NCBI RefSeq assembly: GCF_050589705.1
Contig: NZ_JBNGOT010000012.1
Coordinates: 1-64,000 of the forward strand
Length of the DNA: 64,000 bases
Origin: Sunxiuqinia rutila
GTDB lineage: Bacteria > Bacteroidota > Bacteroidia > Bacteroidales > Prolixibacteraceae
Direction: 5' to 3'
The first letter of the stretch is position 1, and every line of letters begins with the position of its first letter. The notes below the pieces were generated by a model. It was not told the origin of the DNA and searched no databases. It saw nothing but the letters and a program-made list of their open reading frames with translations. Of this stretch, positions 45,391-54,898 are shown in pieces. The position numbers and the translations under genes are program-made.

Positions 45391-46190
45391 TAGTTTTCTT
45401 TTTGATTTTTAAACATCCATTTTAATAATTTTGGTTCAGCCAGAGCCTTATCCCAACTATTATGATTCGTATTTGGGTAACTGGTATAGCGAGTACGTCT
45501 ATTCCCTTTATGCACTGTTTTGTATACCTCATAAGAGTAATGATGTGGCACCACATCGTCGGCCTCACCATGAAAGAACCAAATTGGCAGGTGCTTATAA
45601 TTATCGGCAATGCGACAATCATGTCCCCCACAAATTACGGCAGCTGCGGCATATTTTTCTGGCCAACGGTGTAAAAATTCAAGGGTACCAATACCTCCCA
45701 TTGAGATGCCCATAATATAGATCCGATTTTTATCGACAGATGGGGTCTCCATATACTCTTCTACCAGTAAATTAACCATTTCAGCCGGACGCGGAGCCAC
45801 TTTACTCACGGGGAAATTAAATACCCAATTTTGCTGTGCATCCCTATTTTTCGTGCGGGCTGTCCACATCGTATCCACCGGACACTGCGGAAAAATGACA
45901 ATGGCCGGGTATTTTTTGCGAAGCTTTTCATTCAAAAACAGATCGCCACCTAAATTTAGCTGACGCTCATTATCACTTCCCCGCTCTCCTGCTCCGTGCA
46001 GAAACAATACAACAGGGTATTGCTTGTTTTCGTCGTAATTGTGAGGATACAGAATACGGTACAACAAGGTATCATTCTCATGAATAAATTCTCTTTTTTC
46101 GTATTGAGAAACTTGCTGCGCTTTTACAGACCAAGTAGTTGAAGCCAGAAGTATCAGCGCAATTACTAACAATGACTTTTGCATGTTCAA
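45390..46190 (-). CDS. Secreted alpha/beta-hydrolase esterase
   Basis: This 266-residue protein has a signal peptide ending SVKAQ (residue 25). The alpha/beta-hydrolase core shows the oxyanion segment VVLFLHGAGERGSDN, nucleophile S163 in YIMGISMGGIG, Asp at 211/212 in FFHGEADDVVP and His at 243 in NTNHNSW. The form matches the feruloyl/acetyl-esterase-like hydrolases frequently placed in PULs (a predicted peptidase/phospholipase annotation is common for them). It probably removes ester decorations such as acetyl groups so that the neighbouring GH43, GH2 and GH3 enzymes can act. It overlaps the GH43 gene by one base and follows the sulfatase gene after 41 bases. Confidence 0.85.
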   Translation of the reverse strand: MNMQKSLLVIALILLASTTWSVKAQQVSQYEKREFIHENDTLLYRILYPHNYDENKQYPVVLFLHGAGERGSDNERQLNLGGDLFLNEKLRKKYPAIVIFPQCPVDTMWTARTKNRDAQQNWVFNFPVSKVAPRPAEMVNLLVEEYMETPSVDKNRIYIMGISMGGIGTLEFLHRWPEKYAAAAVICGGHDCRIADNYKHLPIWFFHGEADDVVPHHYSYEVYKTVHKGNRRTRYTSYPNTNHNSWDKALAEPKLLKWMFKNQKEN

Positions 46191-46231
46191 ATTTTGTAAG
46201 GTACAACGCTTAAAATATTACAATCCAATGC

Positions 46232-47797
46232 TTACTGCAAATATTTTTGAGGCACCTGGTATTCGTGAATCAGTTTCTCCAGTTCGGCATGTAGCTCAAG
46301 CTGAATGTCATTATATTCGGCTAATCCGTAGACATTATTCATTTCGGTTGGATCGGCTTTTAAATCATACATTTCCCAAACATTATCCTTGTAGAAATGA
46401 ATGAGCTTATAATGTCCCATTTTCACCCCGTTATGCGCCTTCACACTATGAAACCCGGGGTACTCATAGTAATGGTAGTACAACGATTTCCGCCAGGGTT
46501 TTGCCATTGGGGTTCCATCAATTAATGGCAGCAATGAACGTCCCTGCATTTCTTCCGGAGTAGTCACACCAGCCATATCCAGAAATGTGGGTGCGAAATC
46601 AATATTTTGCGTCATCGCTTCCACTTTTTGTCCTTGCTTGGGGGCAAATGGGTCGCGGATAATTAAAGGCATACGGAAGGATTCCTCATACATCCATCGC
46701 TTGTCAAACCAACCATGCTCTCCCAGATAAAAGCCCTGATCGGAAGTGTAAACGACGATGGTATTCTCCAGCAGTCCTTTTTCTTCAAGATATTCATAAA
46801 TCTCTCCCACACTATCGTCAATTGAACGGACACAAGCCAGGTAATCCTGCAAATAACGCTGTAACTTCCAAATCGCCTTTTCTTTATCGGTGCGTTCGGT
46901 CTGGTAAAAATCATCATTGCGTTCGCGATAAGCATCAAGAAATGTTTGTCGCTCTTTTTCGGTCATCCGACCAAAGAAAACCTGGGGCCAACGGTCGTAA
47001 AGTAACTGATCACTGTCCACACCATCAACCATTTTCAGATCGTGTCCTTCGTAGGCATGTTGGTAAATATTCATCTCCTGAATTTGAGCCGCTTCGCGAC
47101 CTTCGTAATTATCGAAGTAGTTATCGGGCACAGGAAATTCGGTATTCTCAAACAAGCGGTAATATTTTTCATCAGGAATCCAGTTCCGATGAGGAGCCTT
47201 ATGCTGCATCATTAAAAAGAACGGCTTGCTTTCGTCGCGCTCTTCGAGCCACTTTTTAGTGAAATCCGTAATCAGGTTGGTTACATACCCCATAAACTGC
47301 TGCACCGTATCCTTGGTCACAAAATCGGGATTATTGTACTCGCCCTGATCATTCAGAATCTGATAGTGATCGAATCCGACCGGACGCGTATTCAGGTGCC
47401 ACTTGCCAATAATAGCTGTTTGGTACCCATTGGCTTGCAAAATATTGGCAACCGTTGGCTGATGCCCATTAAACTTGGTATTGTCATTTCGCATCAAACC
47501 ATTGGCGTGCGAGTGTTTTCCGGTAAGAATAGTTGCCCGACTGGGGCCGCAAATCGAGTTGGCACAGTAATTCTCGGTGAACAACGCACCTTCGTTGGCC
47601 AGGCGGTCAATGTTGGGTGTAGGCGCCAGTTTGGTAATTGGGTGACCATAAGCACCTATTGCCTGCAGCGCGTGATCATCCGATATAATATAAAGAATAT
47701 TGGGCTTGGCACTTTTTCTATCTTTCGACGTGATGCCGCATGAAGCTAGCAGAGCCACATTGAAGGATAGAAGTATTGTTTTTGAAAAGTATCGCAT
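46232..47797 (-). CDS. S1 family sulfatase, lipoprotein
   Basis: This 521-residue sulfatase has a lipoprotein signal (FNVALLASC, Cys 20). Metal-binding DD is at 40-41 (IISDDHALQAIGAYG), the formylglycine motif C-G-P-S-R at 83-87 is followed by ATILTGKHSHANG, and GKWHLN and YTSDQGFYLGEHGWFDKRWMYE complete the active site. The CGPSR plus YTSDQGFYLGEHGWFDKRW pattern is typical of the large N-acetylglucosamine-6-sulfatase-like and related S1_11/S1_8-type groups; subfamily assignment is by recollection only. It is the only sulfatase of PUL C and the first gene after the terminator at 47831-47853. Confidence 0.93.
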   Translation of the reverse strand: MRYFSKTILLSFNVALLASCGITSKDRKSAKPNILYIISDDHALQAIGAYGHPITKLAPTPNIDRLANEGALFTENYCANSICGPSRATILTGKHSHANGLMRNDNTKFNGHQPTVANILQANGYQTAIIGKWHLNTRPVGFDHYQILNDQGEYNNPDFVTKDTVQQFMGYVTNLITDFTKKWLEERDESKPFFLMMQHKAPHRNWIPDEKYYRLFENTEFPVPDNYFDNYEGREAAQIQEMNIYQHAYEGHDLKMVDGVDSDQLLYDRWPQVFFGRMTEKERQTFLDAYRERNDDFYQTERTDKEKAIWKLQRYLQDYLACVRSIDDSVGEIYEYLEEKGLLENTIVVYTSDQGFYLGEHGWFDKRWMYEESFRMPLIIRDPFAPKQGQKVEAMTQNIDFAPTFLDMAGVTTPEEMQGRSLLPLIDGTPMAKPWRKSLYYHYYEYPGFHSVKAHNGVKMGHYKLIHFYKDNVWEMYDLKADPTEMNNVYGLAEYNDIQLELHAELEKLIHEYQVPQKYLQ

Positions 47798-47830
47798 AAT
47801 GTTTTTGCTTTACGTGGTAATATCTTATAT

Positions 47831-47853
47831 AAAAAAAGCCCCTTGCGGGGCTT
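47831..47853 (-). terminator. Terminator between GH3 and the sulfatase gene
   Basis: AAGCCCC (47836-47842) and GGGGCTT (47847-47853) form a GC-rich 7-bp stem with a TTGC loop. On the minus strand it is followed by TTTTTTTATA. It lies 7 bases after the GH3 stop codon, so the sulfatase-esterase-GH43-glucoamylase genes downstream need read-through or their own promoter. Confidence 0.88.
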
Positions 47854-47860
47854 CCCTCAA

Positions 47861-50182
47861 TTAATTGTATTTGAAGTTTGCATGATTTGATTCGTCAGCT
47901 GAGCTTGCCCCAATCCACAGATTAAAATCACCGGATTCAGCAACCGGCTTAAGATCTAGACCGAGGAATTCAATGGTCTTTTCATCGATGGTAAACTCAA
48001 TGGTTTTCCGTTCGCCTTTTTTAAGGGCCACTTTATGGAAATCTTTAAGCTCTTTAACCGGACGGGTTACCGAGGCTGTGATATCCTGAATGTACAACTG
48101 GACAATTTCTTCTCCATCAAAATTACCCGTATTGGCAACTTCCACGGAGGCCTTAATCGATCCTCCTTTAGAGAAGGAGTCTTTATCCAACTTCAAGTTA
48201 CTGTACTCAAAACTTGTATAGGATAAACCATATCCAAAAGGATACAATGGCGTGTTCTCCACATCGATGTATGATGAACGATAATCTGCCGGACGCTCTG
48301 AGTTATATGGACGTCCCGTATTTTTTGCATTGTAGAAAATAGGTATCTGACCAACGTTACGAGGGAAAGTCATTACCAATTTTGCTGATGGGTTGTAATC
48401 TCCCGCTATAACATCCGCCACGGCATGACCGGCCATAATACCAGGAAACCAGGCTTCAACAATCGCGTCCACATTTTCAGCTTCCCATGATAAATCCAAC
48501 GGACGTCCGTTGAATAATACCAGCACAATTGGCTTACCTGTCTTTTTCAGTTCTTTTAGCAGTTCGCGCTGATTTCCGGGTAAAGTAATATCTGTACGAC
48601 TAGCTGCTTCTCCTGACCAGTGAAAGTTTTCTCCCATTGCGACCAAAATCACATCGCTGTTACGAGCTACTTGAACAGCTTTGGCAAAACCGTTTCTATC
48701 AGCACTATTAACAGGCGTTATTTTTTGTGTTCTCCGATCGAGTAAAGGCAATTTAGTACCTTCAGCATAGTTAAATTTGACGTTGGAACCAGCATATTTA
48801 GCATTTAAGCCTTCGCGTAAGGTTACCGATTTTTTGCGGTCGCCTTTCATGGCCCATTCTCCATTCAGGCTTTCACGCTCATCAACAAACGGTCCGATCA
48901 AAGCAACACGTTTAGCTGACTTTTTATCTAATGGAAGAACATTGTTCTCATTCTTCAACAGGACAATGGATCCTTGAGCAGCTTTATGCGCTAACTCCAG
49001 CTTGTCTTGGCTCATTATTTCTTCTTTCTCGCGCTGTGCATCGCAATAACGATAAGGGTCATCGAACAGTCCCAGTAAAAATTTCATCTCCAAAATACGG
49101 GCAACGGCAACATCAATCTGCGCCTCTGAAACTTTGCCTTCTTCCACTAATTCACGCAAATGCCCAACAAAGGCCTCGCTAATCATATCCATGTCAATGC
49201 CGGCATTTAAGCTCAGTTCTGCTCCATGTTTCAAATCTTGTGCGTACCCATGGGCAATCAGCTCCATGATTGCTGTATAGTCGGTTACAACCAACCCTTT
49301 AAAATCCCATTGCTTGCGTAAAATATCGGTATATAAGTATTTGTTACCGGTGCATGGAACGCCGTTTAAATCGTTAAAAGCGGTCATAAAGGAACCAACG
49401 CCTTCGTTGATGGCTGCTTGAAAAGGAGGGAAATAAGTTTCATGCAATGTGTGCTCCGAGATATCCGTGGTGTGATAATCGCGGCCTGCCTGTGCAGCTC
49501 CATAAGCTACAAAATGCTTGGCACAAGCAATCATGGTGTTTCCTTTATCTAGCCCGGTATAATTATCAATTCCCTGAAAACCTCTTACACGGGCCTGAGC
49601 CACTAAAGACCCCAGATAAACGTCTTCCCCGGCACCTTCCATAACGCGCCCCCAACGAGGATCGCGCGCAATATCAATCATAGGCGCGAAGTTCCAGGCT
49701 ACGCCTGAAGCAGTAGCTTCTTCAGCTGCTGCCCGGGCCGTTGCTTCCATCAACTCCAAATCCCAGGAACAGGCCTCTGCCAAAGGAATAGGAAAGGTTG
49801 TTTCCAATCCGTGTATTACATCCGCTGCAAATAGCATCGGGATCTTCAAGCGCGAGTGCTTCATGTTCTGCTCCTGCAGCATTCGCACATAGTCGGCACC
49901 AAACACATTGAAGGTACTACCAATCATCCCTTTTTTAAGGTACTCCCCTGATTTATTATCACTTACCTCTCCGGTTGGCGCAAAGTTTCCGGAATACTGA
50001 TTCATTTGGCCAATTTTCTCATCAAGGGTCATCAGTGACAGTACTGAATCCACTTTATGCTCAATTACCGGATCACCACTGTAGCTTTTCCACATCGTTT
50101 TATACTCTTTGGGCTGCGAGCAAGCTACTACTGCCAGAAGTGAAACAGCAAGAGTTCCTTTATAGATAATTTTATTTAACAT
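47861..50182 (-). CDS. GH3 family beta-glycosidase, lipoprotein (BglX-like)
   Basis: This 773-residue protein has a lipoprotein signal (AVSLLAVVAC, Cys about 21). The GH3 barrel opens KIGQMNQYSGNFAPTGEVSD and shows ATRAAAEEATASGVAWNFAP, DPRWGRVMEGAGED and AKHFVAYGAAQAGRDYHTTD. The nucleophile is D301 in GLVVTDYTAIMEL. The second alpha/beta domain (IVLLKNENNVLPLDKK) and the C-terminal fibronectin-III-like domain (YPFGYGLSYTSFEYSNLKLD) complete the usual three-part layout. The enzyme is retaining and probably a beta-glucosidase or beta-xylosidase acting in the periplasm or on the surface. It is flanked by terminators on both sides (50238-50267 and 47831-47853), so it may be expressed on its own. 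Confidence 0.95.
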   Translation of the reverse strand: MLNKIIYKGTLAVSLLAVVACSQPKEYKTMWKSYSGDPVIEHKVDSVLSLMTLDEKIGQMNQYSGNFAPTGEVSDNKSGEYLKKGMIGSTFNVFGADYVRMLQEQNMKHSRLKIPMLFAADVIHGLETTFPIPLAEACSWDLELMEATARAAAEEATASGVAWNFAPMIDIARDPRWGRVMEGAGEDVYLGSLVAQARVRGFQGIDNYTGLDKGNTMIACAKHFVAYGAAQAGRDYHTTDISEHTLHETYFPPFQAAINEGVGSFMTAFNDLNGVPCTGNKYLYTDILRKQWDFKGLVVTDYTAIMELIAHGYAQDLKHGAELSLNAGIDMDMISEAFVGHLRELVEEGKVSEAQIDVAVARILEMKFLLGLFDDPYRYCDAQREKEEIMSQDKLELAHKAAQGSIVLLKNENNVLPLDKKSAKRVALIGPFVDERESLNGEWAMKGDRKKSVTLREGLNAKYAGSNVKFNYAEGTKLPLLDRRTQKITPVNSADRNGFAKAVQVARNSDVILVAMGENFHWSGEAASRTDITLPGNQRELLKELKKTGKPIVLVLFNGRPLDLSWEAENVDAIVEAWFPGIMAGHAVADVIAGDYNPSAKLVMTFPRNVGQIPIFYNAKNTGRPYNSERPADYRSSYIDVENTPLYPFGYGLSYTSFEYSNLKLDKDSFSKGGSIKASVEVANTGNFDGEEIVQLYIQDITASVTRPVKELKDFHKVALKKGERKTIEFTIDEKTIEFLGLDLKPVAESGDFNLWIGASSADESNHANFKYN

Positions 50183-50237
50183 AGCGACTTCATTTGTGTT
50201 TAATGTTATCTCGAACGTTTATTTAAAATTTGGTATT

Positions 50238-50267
50238 AAAAAAGGTAGAGGAGTACCCCCCTCTACC
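50238..50267 (-). terminator. Terminator after PUL C SusD
   Basis: GGTAGAGG (50244-50251) and CCTCTACC (50260-50267) form an 8-bp stem with an 8-nt loop. On the minus strand it is followed by TTTTTTAATACC. It lies 22 bases after the SusD stop codon at 50290, ending or attenuating the GH2-SusC-SusD transcript. Confidence 0.88.
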
Positions 50268-50289
50268 CTATACTAACAATGATTGATTA

Positions 50290-51765
50290 TTATTCCTGAA
50301 CAGGAGCTAACAAATTGGGGTTCAAATCCTCCTGACTGGTTGGAATTGGTAAAAACTCGTGTTTACCAGCAACAAAACCAGGTAATACATCAGCGGCTTT
50401 TCCGGTGCGAACCAAGTCGTTAAAACGCTCGCCCCACTCCACTGAGAATTCCGCACGACGCTCATCAAGGATATCTTCAATAGTAGGGTTACTGATTGGC
50501 TCTAAACCAGCACGCAAACGTACCTCGTTAAATGGTGTAGCTGCATCGCCCCCCACTTTTACTTTGGCTTCGGCATTCATCAGCAACACATCAGCATATC
50601 GCAAGATGCGAATGTTGTTGTTCGAACCATAATCGTTCCGTCCTTCGGTGATTTGAGATTTAGGAACATAGGCTTTACCGTTATAATGCGCTTTAATGTC
50701 CATATAATCAGGTTGAAATAAGTTGATATTATCTCCGGCTGGCGTTACAGCATCTGATTCCAGAACTGCTACATCCCAACGTTTTGTCTCACCTCTGTCT
50801 TTCATAAACTGAATAAATTCAGGCTCCAATAACATAAAACCCCATCCGGAAATAGGTGCTTTATTATTACGTGGCCCCTGGTGCTGGAACCAAGCTCCTC
50901 CATAAACCTGGTCACCGCTTCCATTGCCAAAATCAGTAAACTGCAATTCATAAATTGACTCTGAACATAGTTTTCCAGGGATCTTAAATAAATTGTAGTA
51001 ATCTTCGTACAAGCGATATCCACCATTAGCGATAATTTCATCAGTCAAGGTTTTCACCAGCTCGTAATTACCTTCCAACAAAGCGACTTTAGCTTTTAAT
51101 GTCATTGCTGTGTACTTGGTAACTGCCCCTTTATTTACGGGTTGACTTTCGGGAAGGTGGGTAATGCAAAAGTCCAAATCTTCGTGAATCGCTGCACGCA
51201 CTTTGGCCTGACTGCTGCGGTAAGGAAAAGCAAAGTTTACATCTTCCGCATCAATAAGAGGCACATCGCCCCATAGGTTCGAAATCATGTAATAAGCTAA
51301 AGCGCGGTGAAATACGATCTCAGCCTCATACTGATCGGCCAGTACTAATTGATCATCAGTAGTCAAGTGCTCCCGAAAACGATTCAATAATTCGATGTTA
51401 TTATAAGCTCCAATAACGATCTGATAATAAGCATTCCAGGTGTTATTCAAGGCCCAGAAGCCTTTCACTGCATCATAATTAAAGTTCTCGATATCCAGAT
51501 AAGTACCCTGGTCGGCAACAGAGCCACCACCTTTAGTTACCTCATCGTTACGCACATTTAGTAATGGCCATATTTCCCATTGAGCCAGTTTGCGACGTGC
51601 ATTGGCATATACGCCAGATACAGGTGCATACATTTGACTAGAATCGGTATAGTCGATGTCTTCTGTTGGGATGGTGCCTTCCTGAACAATATGCAACCAG
51701 TCCTCGCAGGAAGTTAACATCAGTACTCCCAATAATAATACGATATATTTATTAATGTACTTCAT
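50290..51765 (-). CDS. SusD/RagB family nutrient-binding lipoprotein (PUL C)
   Basis: This 491-residue SusD-like lipoprotein has signal peptide MKYINKYIVLLLGVLMLTSC with Cys 20. Conserved parts are ADQYEAEIVFHRALAYYMISNLWGDVPLI (about residues 143-171), KYTAMTLKAKVALLEGNYEL, and the C-terminal ILRYADVLLMNAEAKVKVGG and ERRAEFSVEWGERFNDLVRTG. It is the shortest of the three SusDs here. It follows SusC with about 100 bases between, wider than in PULs A and B, but no terminator is visible in that gap. It would form the substrate-binding lid with the 51866-54880 transporter. Confidence 0.95.
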   Translation of the reverse strand: MKYINKYIVLLLGVLMLTSCEDWLHIVQEGTIPTEDIDYTDSSQMYAPVSGVYANARRKLAQWEIWPLLNVRNDEVTKGGGSVADQGTYLDIENFNYDAVKGFWALNNTWNAYYQIVIGAYNNIELLNRFREHLTTDDQLVLADQYEAEIVFHRALAYYMISNLWGDVPLIDAEDVNFAFPYRSSQAKVRAAIHEDLDFCITHLPESQPVNKGAVTKYTAMTLKAKVALLEGNYELVKTLTDEIIANGGYRLYEDYYNLFKIPGKLCSESIYELQFTDFGNGSGDQVYGGAWFQHQGPRNNKAPISGWGFMLLEPEFIQFMKDRGETKRWDVAVLESDAVTPAGDNINLFQPDYMDIKAHYNGKAYVPKSQITEGRNDYGSNNNIRILRYADVLLMNAEAKVKVGGDAATPFNEVRLRAGLEPISNPTIEDILDERRAEFSVEWGERFNDLVRTGKAADVLPGFVAGKHEFLPIPTSQEDLNPNLLAPVQE

Positions 51766-51865
51766 AATTGTTTATTTCTAAAACAGTATAGCCTATGCCT
51801 GCCCAACTCAAGATTTACTCAAAAATAAAACGAGCATTTGCCATCTGTTAAGTATTGGAAATTAA

Positions 51866-54800
51866 TTAAAATGTTACGCGCGCTCCGACAGTGAAAACCG
51901 ACGGTATTGGATATACCTGCTGATCGATACCTCCTGGCACTTCAGGCGTAAATCCATTGCTGGAAAAGAAAGTGTAAGGACGATCGGCATTCACAAATAC
52001 TTGCGCTGCACCAATATGTGCGCTTTCCATCCATGCTTTTGGCAAATCATAAGACAAGCGCACATTCTGAATACGGAAATATGAGCCATCTTCCAGGAAA
52101 AAGCTATTCAGTCTTCCTGTATTCCATGGATTAAACATTCCTGCTGCTGAAGGCGTATTGTTGGTCGAACCTTCGCCTGTCCAAATCGCATCCACTAAAT
52201 TAGCATCCAGGTTATTGCTTCCATGCTTATTAATATCTGCGCGTCGGCGGTTGAATATGGTAGCACCCTGAACACCTTGGAAAGTAGCCGATAAGTTGAA
52301 TCCTTTGTATCCGGCTGAGATGTTGATGCCATAGGTAAAGTCAGGGTTTGGACTTCCTAACAATGTTCTGTCATTCCCATCGATAACACCATCATCATTC
52401 CTGTCTACGTATTTGAAATCGCCAGCAGTTAACCCATTGGCTTTTGCAATTGGATCGGCATCAATCTCAGCCTGATTTTGGTACACTCCAGCAACTTCCC
52501 AGCCGTAGAATGAATAAACTTCATGCCCTACCACATGGCGTTGTGGAAATTCTGCAGAGCCCGTTTCGATATAAGGGTTACCATTTAAATCAACAACCTC
52601 GTTATTGATAGTTGTAATGTTAGCACCTACAGAATAGCGGAAATCTTTTCCAATATTATCCGACCAATTAATCATGGCTTCAAAACCTGAGTTGCGAATA
52701 GTTCCAATATTCTGTAAAACCGAAGGGTTACCAAAGGCTGCACGTGGACTCACGACTGCATTTTTTGTATCGCGCCGGTAGTAGTCAGCTTCAACACTTA
52801 AACGGGAGTCAAACAGTTTTGTGTCGATACCAATATTTGTTTCGTTTACTTCTTCCCATTTCAGGTAGCTAAAACGTGAGTTGTTGATCATTCCGGGAAC
52901 AAGGACGCTGTCAAAAATTCCAGAATCACCCAGGCCACCAGTTGCAATTGAAGCAAAACCATCATTGGAAGGAACCCGGTCGTTACCAAGTATACCCCAT
53001 GATGCTCTTACTTTAAGGTAATCAAACTTCCAGTTTTTTAATCCACTTGCAAAGCTCTCTTCTGATACGACCCATCCTGCACCAATTGAAGGGAAATACC
53101 CCCACTTCTCCTGGTACTTCGATGATCCATCAGCACGCATTGTTAATGAAAGCAGGTATCTATAATTGAAGTCGTATGAGAAACGGGCAAAAGCAGACAT
53201 TCCTCTAAAACGGGAACCGCCATCATATACCCGACTTGTTTCCTCATTACCCGAATCTAAATAATCATCATTCATCACGCCTTGAGCAGTACCTCTCATC
53301 CAACGGTAGTTTTCTTCGCGTACAGAAAAACCAACCATGGAGGTTAAATTGTGTTTGCCCCAATTGTTTTTGGCTGTAATTGTATTATCCCAGATGTAGT
53401 CGTAGTTCCAGTTGGTTGTTTTGCTCAATGCATTGATCGTCTGCTCATTGTTTCCAACTGCGTACTCAGGAATAAAATGGGAAGCAGCTCCGTAACTAAA
53501 ATCGGCGTTAAAAGCCGATCGAAAAGCGATATCTCGCGTTTCCCAAGGCCTTAGCTCAGCATAAATATTGGGTAAAAAGCGCGTAATAGCCGACTCATTA
53601 TCGCGATTATAGTGAGCCACTGCCACCGGGTTATTATAATAAGTACTGTAGCCCAGGTTATGTGGGTTACCAAACTTCACCGGATAGCCCTCATCATCAG
53701 GTAACGATTCATCGTAAACCGGAAACATTGGGTTGCTCACATAAGCCTGAAACCAGGCTTGGTTGGTATCAATCATGCGATCCTCCTGAGTTAACAGGGT
53801 ACCAAAACCAACCTTTAAACTTGAGGACACGTCATAATCCACCTTTGCTCTTAAGTTAATCCGGTTATAGTTGCCATCGGAATCCATTATTCCATCCTGA
53901 CCATAATAACCTAAACTAAAGGCATAAGCCGACTTATCGTTACCACCGGTGAGCGATACATTGTGGTTATGAACAGGAGCGGTCGTTCGAATTAACTCAT
54001 CGTACCAATCGGTAGAAACAGATGGTACGCCGTTTTCACCGCCATATCGCTCAATGGCAGCATCTACCTGGTTGATATAGCCCTGTACACCTGAAGCACG
54101 CATAAAGTCTGCATACTGCGATGAGTTAGCCATTTCCAGGCGCTGAGTTACAGATTGCAAACCATAATAACCATCATAGGTAATATTCATTTTTCGGTTC
54201 TTAACACCACTTTTTGTAGTAATTAAAACCACCCCGTTGGCAGCACGCACACCATAAATGGCGGCAGCAGATGCATCCTTTAGTACGGACATACTTTCGA
54301 TATCATTCGGACTCAAAAAGTTAATGTCGTCCAAGAACATTCCGTCAACAACATACAATGGGTTAGTTCCCTGAAGGGTTCCAACTCCACGGATAGTAAC
54401 TGAAGGTCCGGCACCCGGAGCACCTGAGTTAACAATGGTAACACCTGCCACTTTACCTTGAATTGCACCCATTGGTGATGATGTTGCTACGGAAGTAAGC
54501 TCATCACCTGAAATGCTTGCAATTGGAGAGGTTAAGTCTTTCGATTTACTTGTACCATAACCTATTACCACAACCTCTTCCAAGTCACTCGTCTCATCCT
54601 CAAGCGTAATGGCAAAAGAAGTTTTTTCACCAACAACTAACTCTTGTGTTTTTAATCCAATAAATGAAAACACCAACACATCAGTAGATTGTACATTGTC
54701 CAGTTCGAACTGACCATCCATGTTCGATGTGGTTCCATTCATTGTTCCTTTAACCAGAATGGTTGCACCAGGCAGTCCATACCCAAGATTGTCCCGAATT

Positions 54801-54880
54801 TCACCCGAGACCTTCTTAGCATCCTGTGCCAGCGCAATATTGCTGACCAACAGGAAAAAAATAAGTAGTCGATTAATCAT
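51866..54880 (-). CDS. SusC/RagA TonB-dependent transporter (PUL C)
   Basis: This is a 1004-residue outer-membrane importer. A short signal peptide ends IALAQ (residue 19). A carboxypeptidase-regulatory-like domain follows (GEIRDNLGYGLPGATILVKG), then the plug (about 105-225, NPLYVVDGMFLDDINFLSPN and SMSVLKDASAAAIYGVRAAN) and the barrel, ending SVFTVGARVTF. There is no STN domain, consistent with control by the divergent one-protein regulator at 57783-60590 rather than by an ECF/FecR pair. It starts 18 bases after the GH2 gene stop codon, so GH2, SusC and SusD form one transcript. Confidence 0.96.
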   Translation of the reverse strand: MINRLLIFFLLVSNIALAQDAKKVSGEIRDNLGYGLPGATILVKGTMNGTTSNMDGQFELDNVQSTDVLVFSFIGLKTQELVVGEKTSFAITLEDETSDLEEVVVIGYGTSKSKDLTSPIASISGDELTSVATSSPMGAIQGKVAGVTIVNSGAPGAGPSVTIRGVGTLQGTNPLYVVDGMFLDDINFLSPNDIESMSVLKDASAAAIYGVRAANGVVLITTKSGVKNRKMNITYDGYYGLQSVTQRLEMANSSQYADFMRASGVQGYINQVDAAIERYGGENGVPSVSTDWYDELIRTTAPVHNHNVSLTGGNDKSAYAFSLGYYGQDGIMDSDGNYNRINLRAKVDYDVSSSLKVGFGTLLTQEDRMIDTNQAWFQAYVSNPMFPVYDESLPDDEGYPVKFGNPHNLGYSTYYNNPVAVAHYNRDNESAITRFLPNIYAELRPWETRDIAFRSAFNADFSYGAASHFIPEYAVGNNEQTINALSKTTNWNYDYIWDNTITAKNNWGKHNLTSMVGFSVREENYRWMRGTAQGVMNDDYLDSGNEETSRVYDGGSRFRGMSAFARFSYDFNYRYLLSLTMRADGSSKYQEKWGYFPSIGAGWVVSEESFASGLKNWKFDYLKVRASWGILGNDRVPSNDGFASIATGGLGDSGIFDSVLVPGMINNSRFSYLKWEEVNETNIGIDTKLFDSRLSVEADYYRRDTKNAVVSPRAAFGNPSVLQNIGTIRNSGFEAMINWSDNIGKDFRYSVGANITTINNEVVDLNGNPYIETGSAEFPQRHVVGHEVYSFYGWEVAGVYQNQAEIDADPIAKANGLTAGDFKYVDRNDDGVIDGNDRTLLGSPNPDFTYGINISAGYKGFNLSATFQGVQGATIFNRRRADINKHGSNNLDANLVDAIWTGEGSTNNTPSAAGMFNPWNTGRLNSFFLEDGSYFRIQNVRLSYDLPKAWMESAHIGAAQVFVNADRPYTFFSSNGFTPEVPGGIDQQVYPIPSVFTVGARVTF

Positions 54881-54898
54881 AGAAAATTGATTTTAAAG

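Noticed and set aside
46822..47259. 145-codon plus-strand frame opposite the PUL C sulfatase
   Set aside because: The minus strand encodes an intact sulfatase with all motifs; the antisense frame has no domain and ordinary shadow composition.
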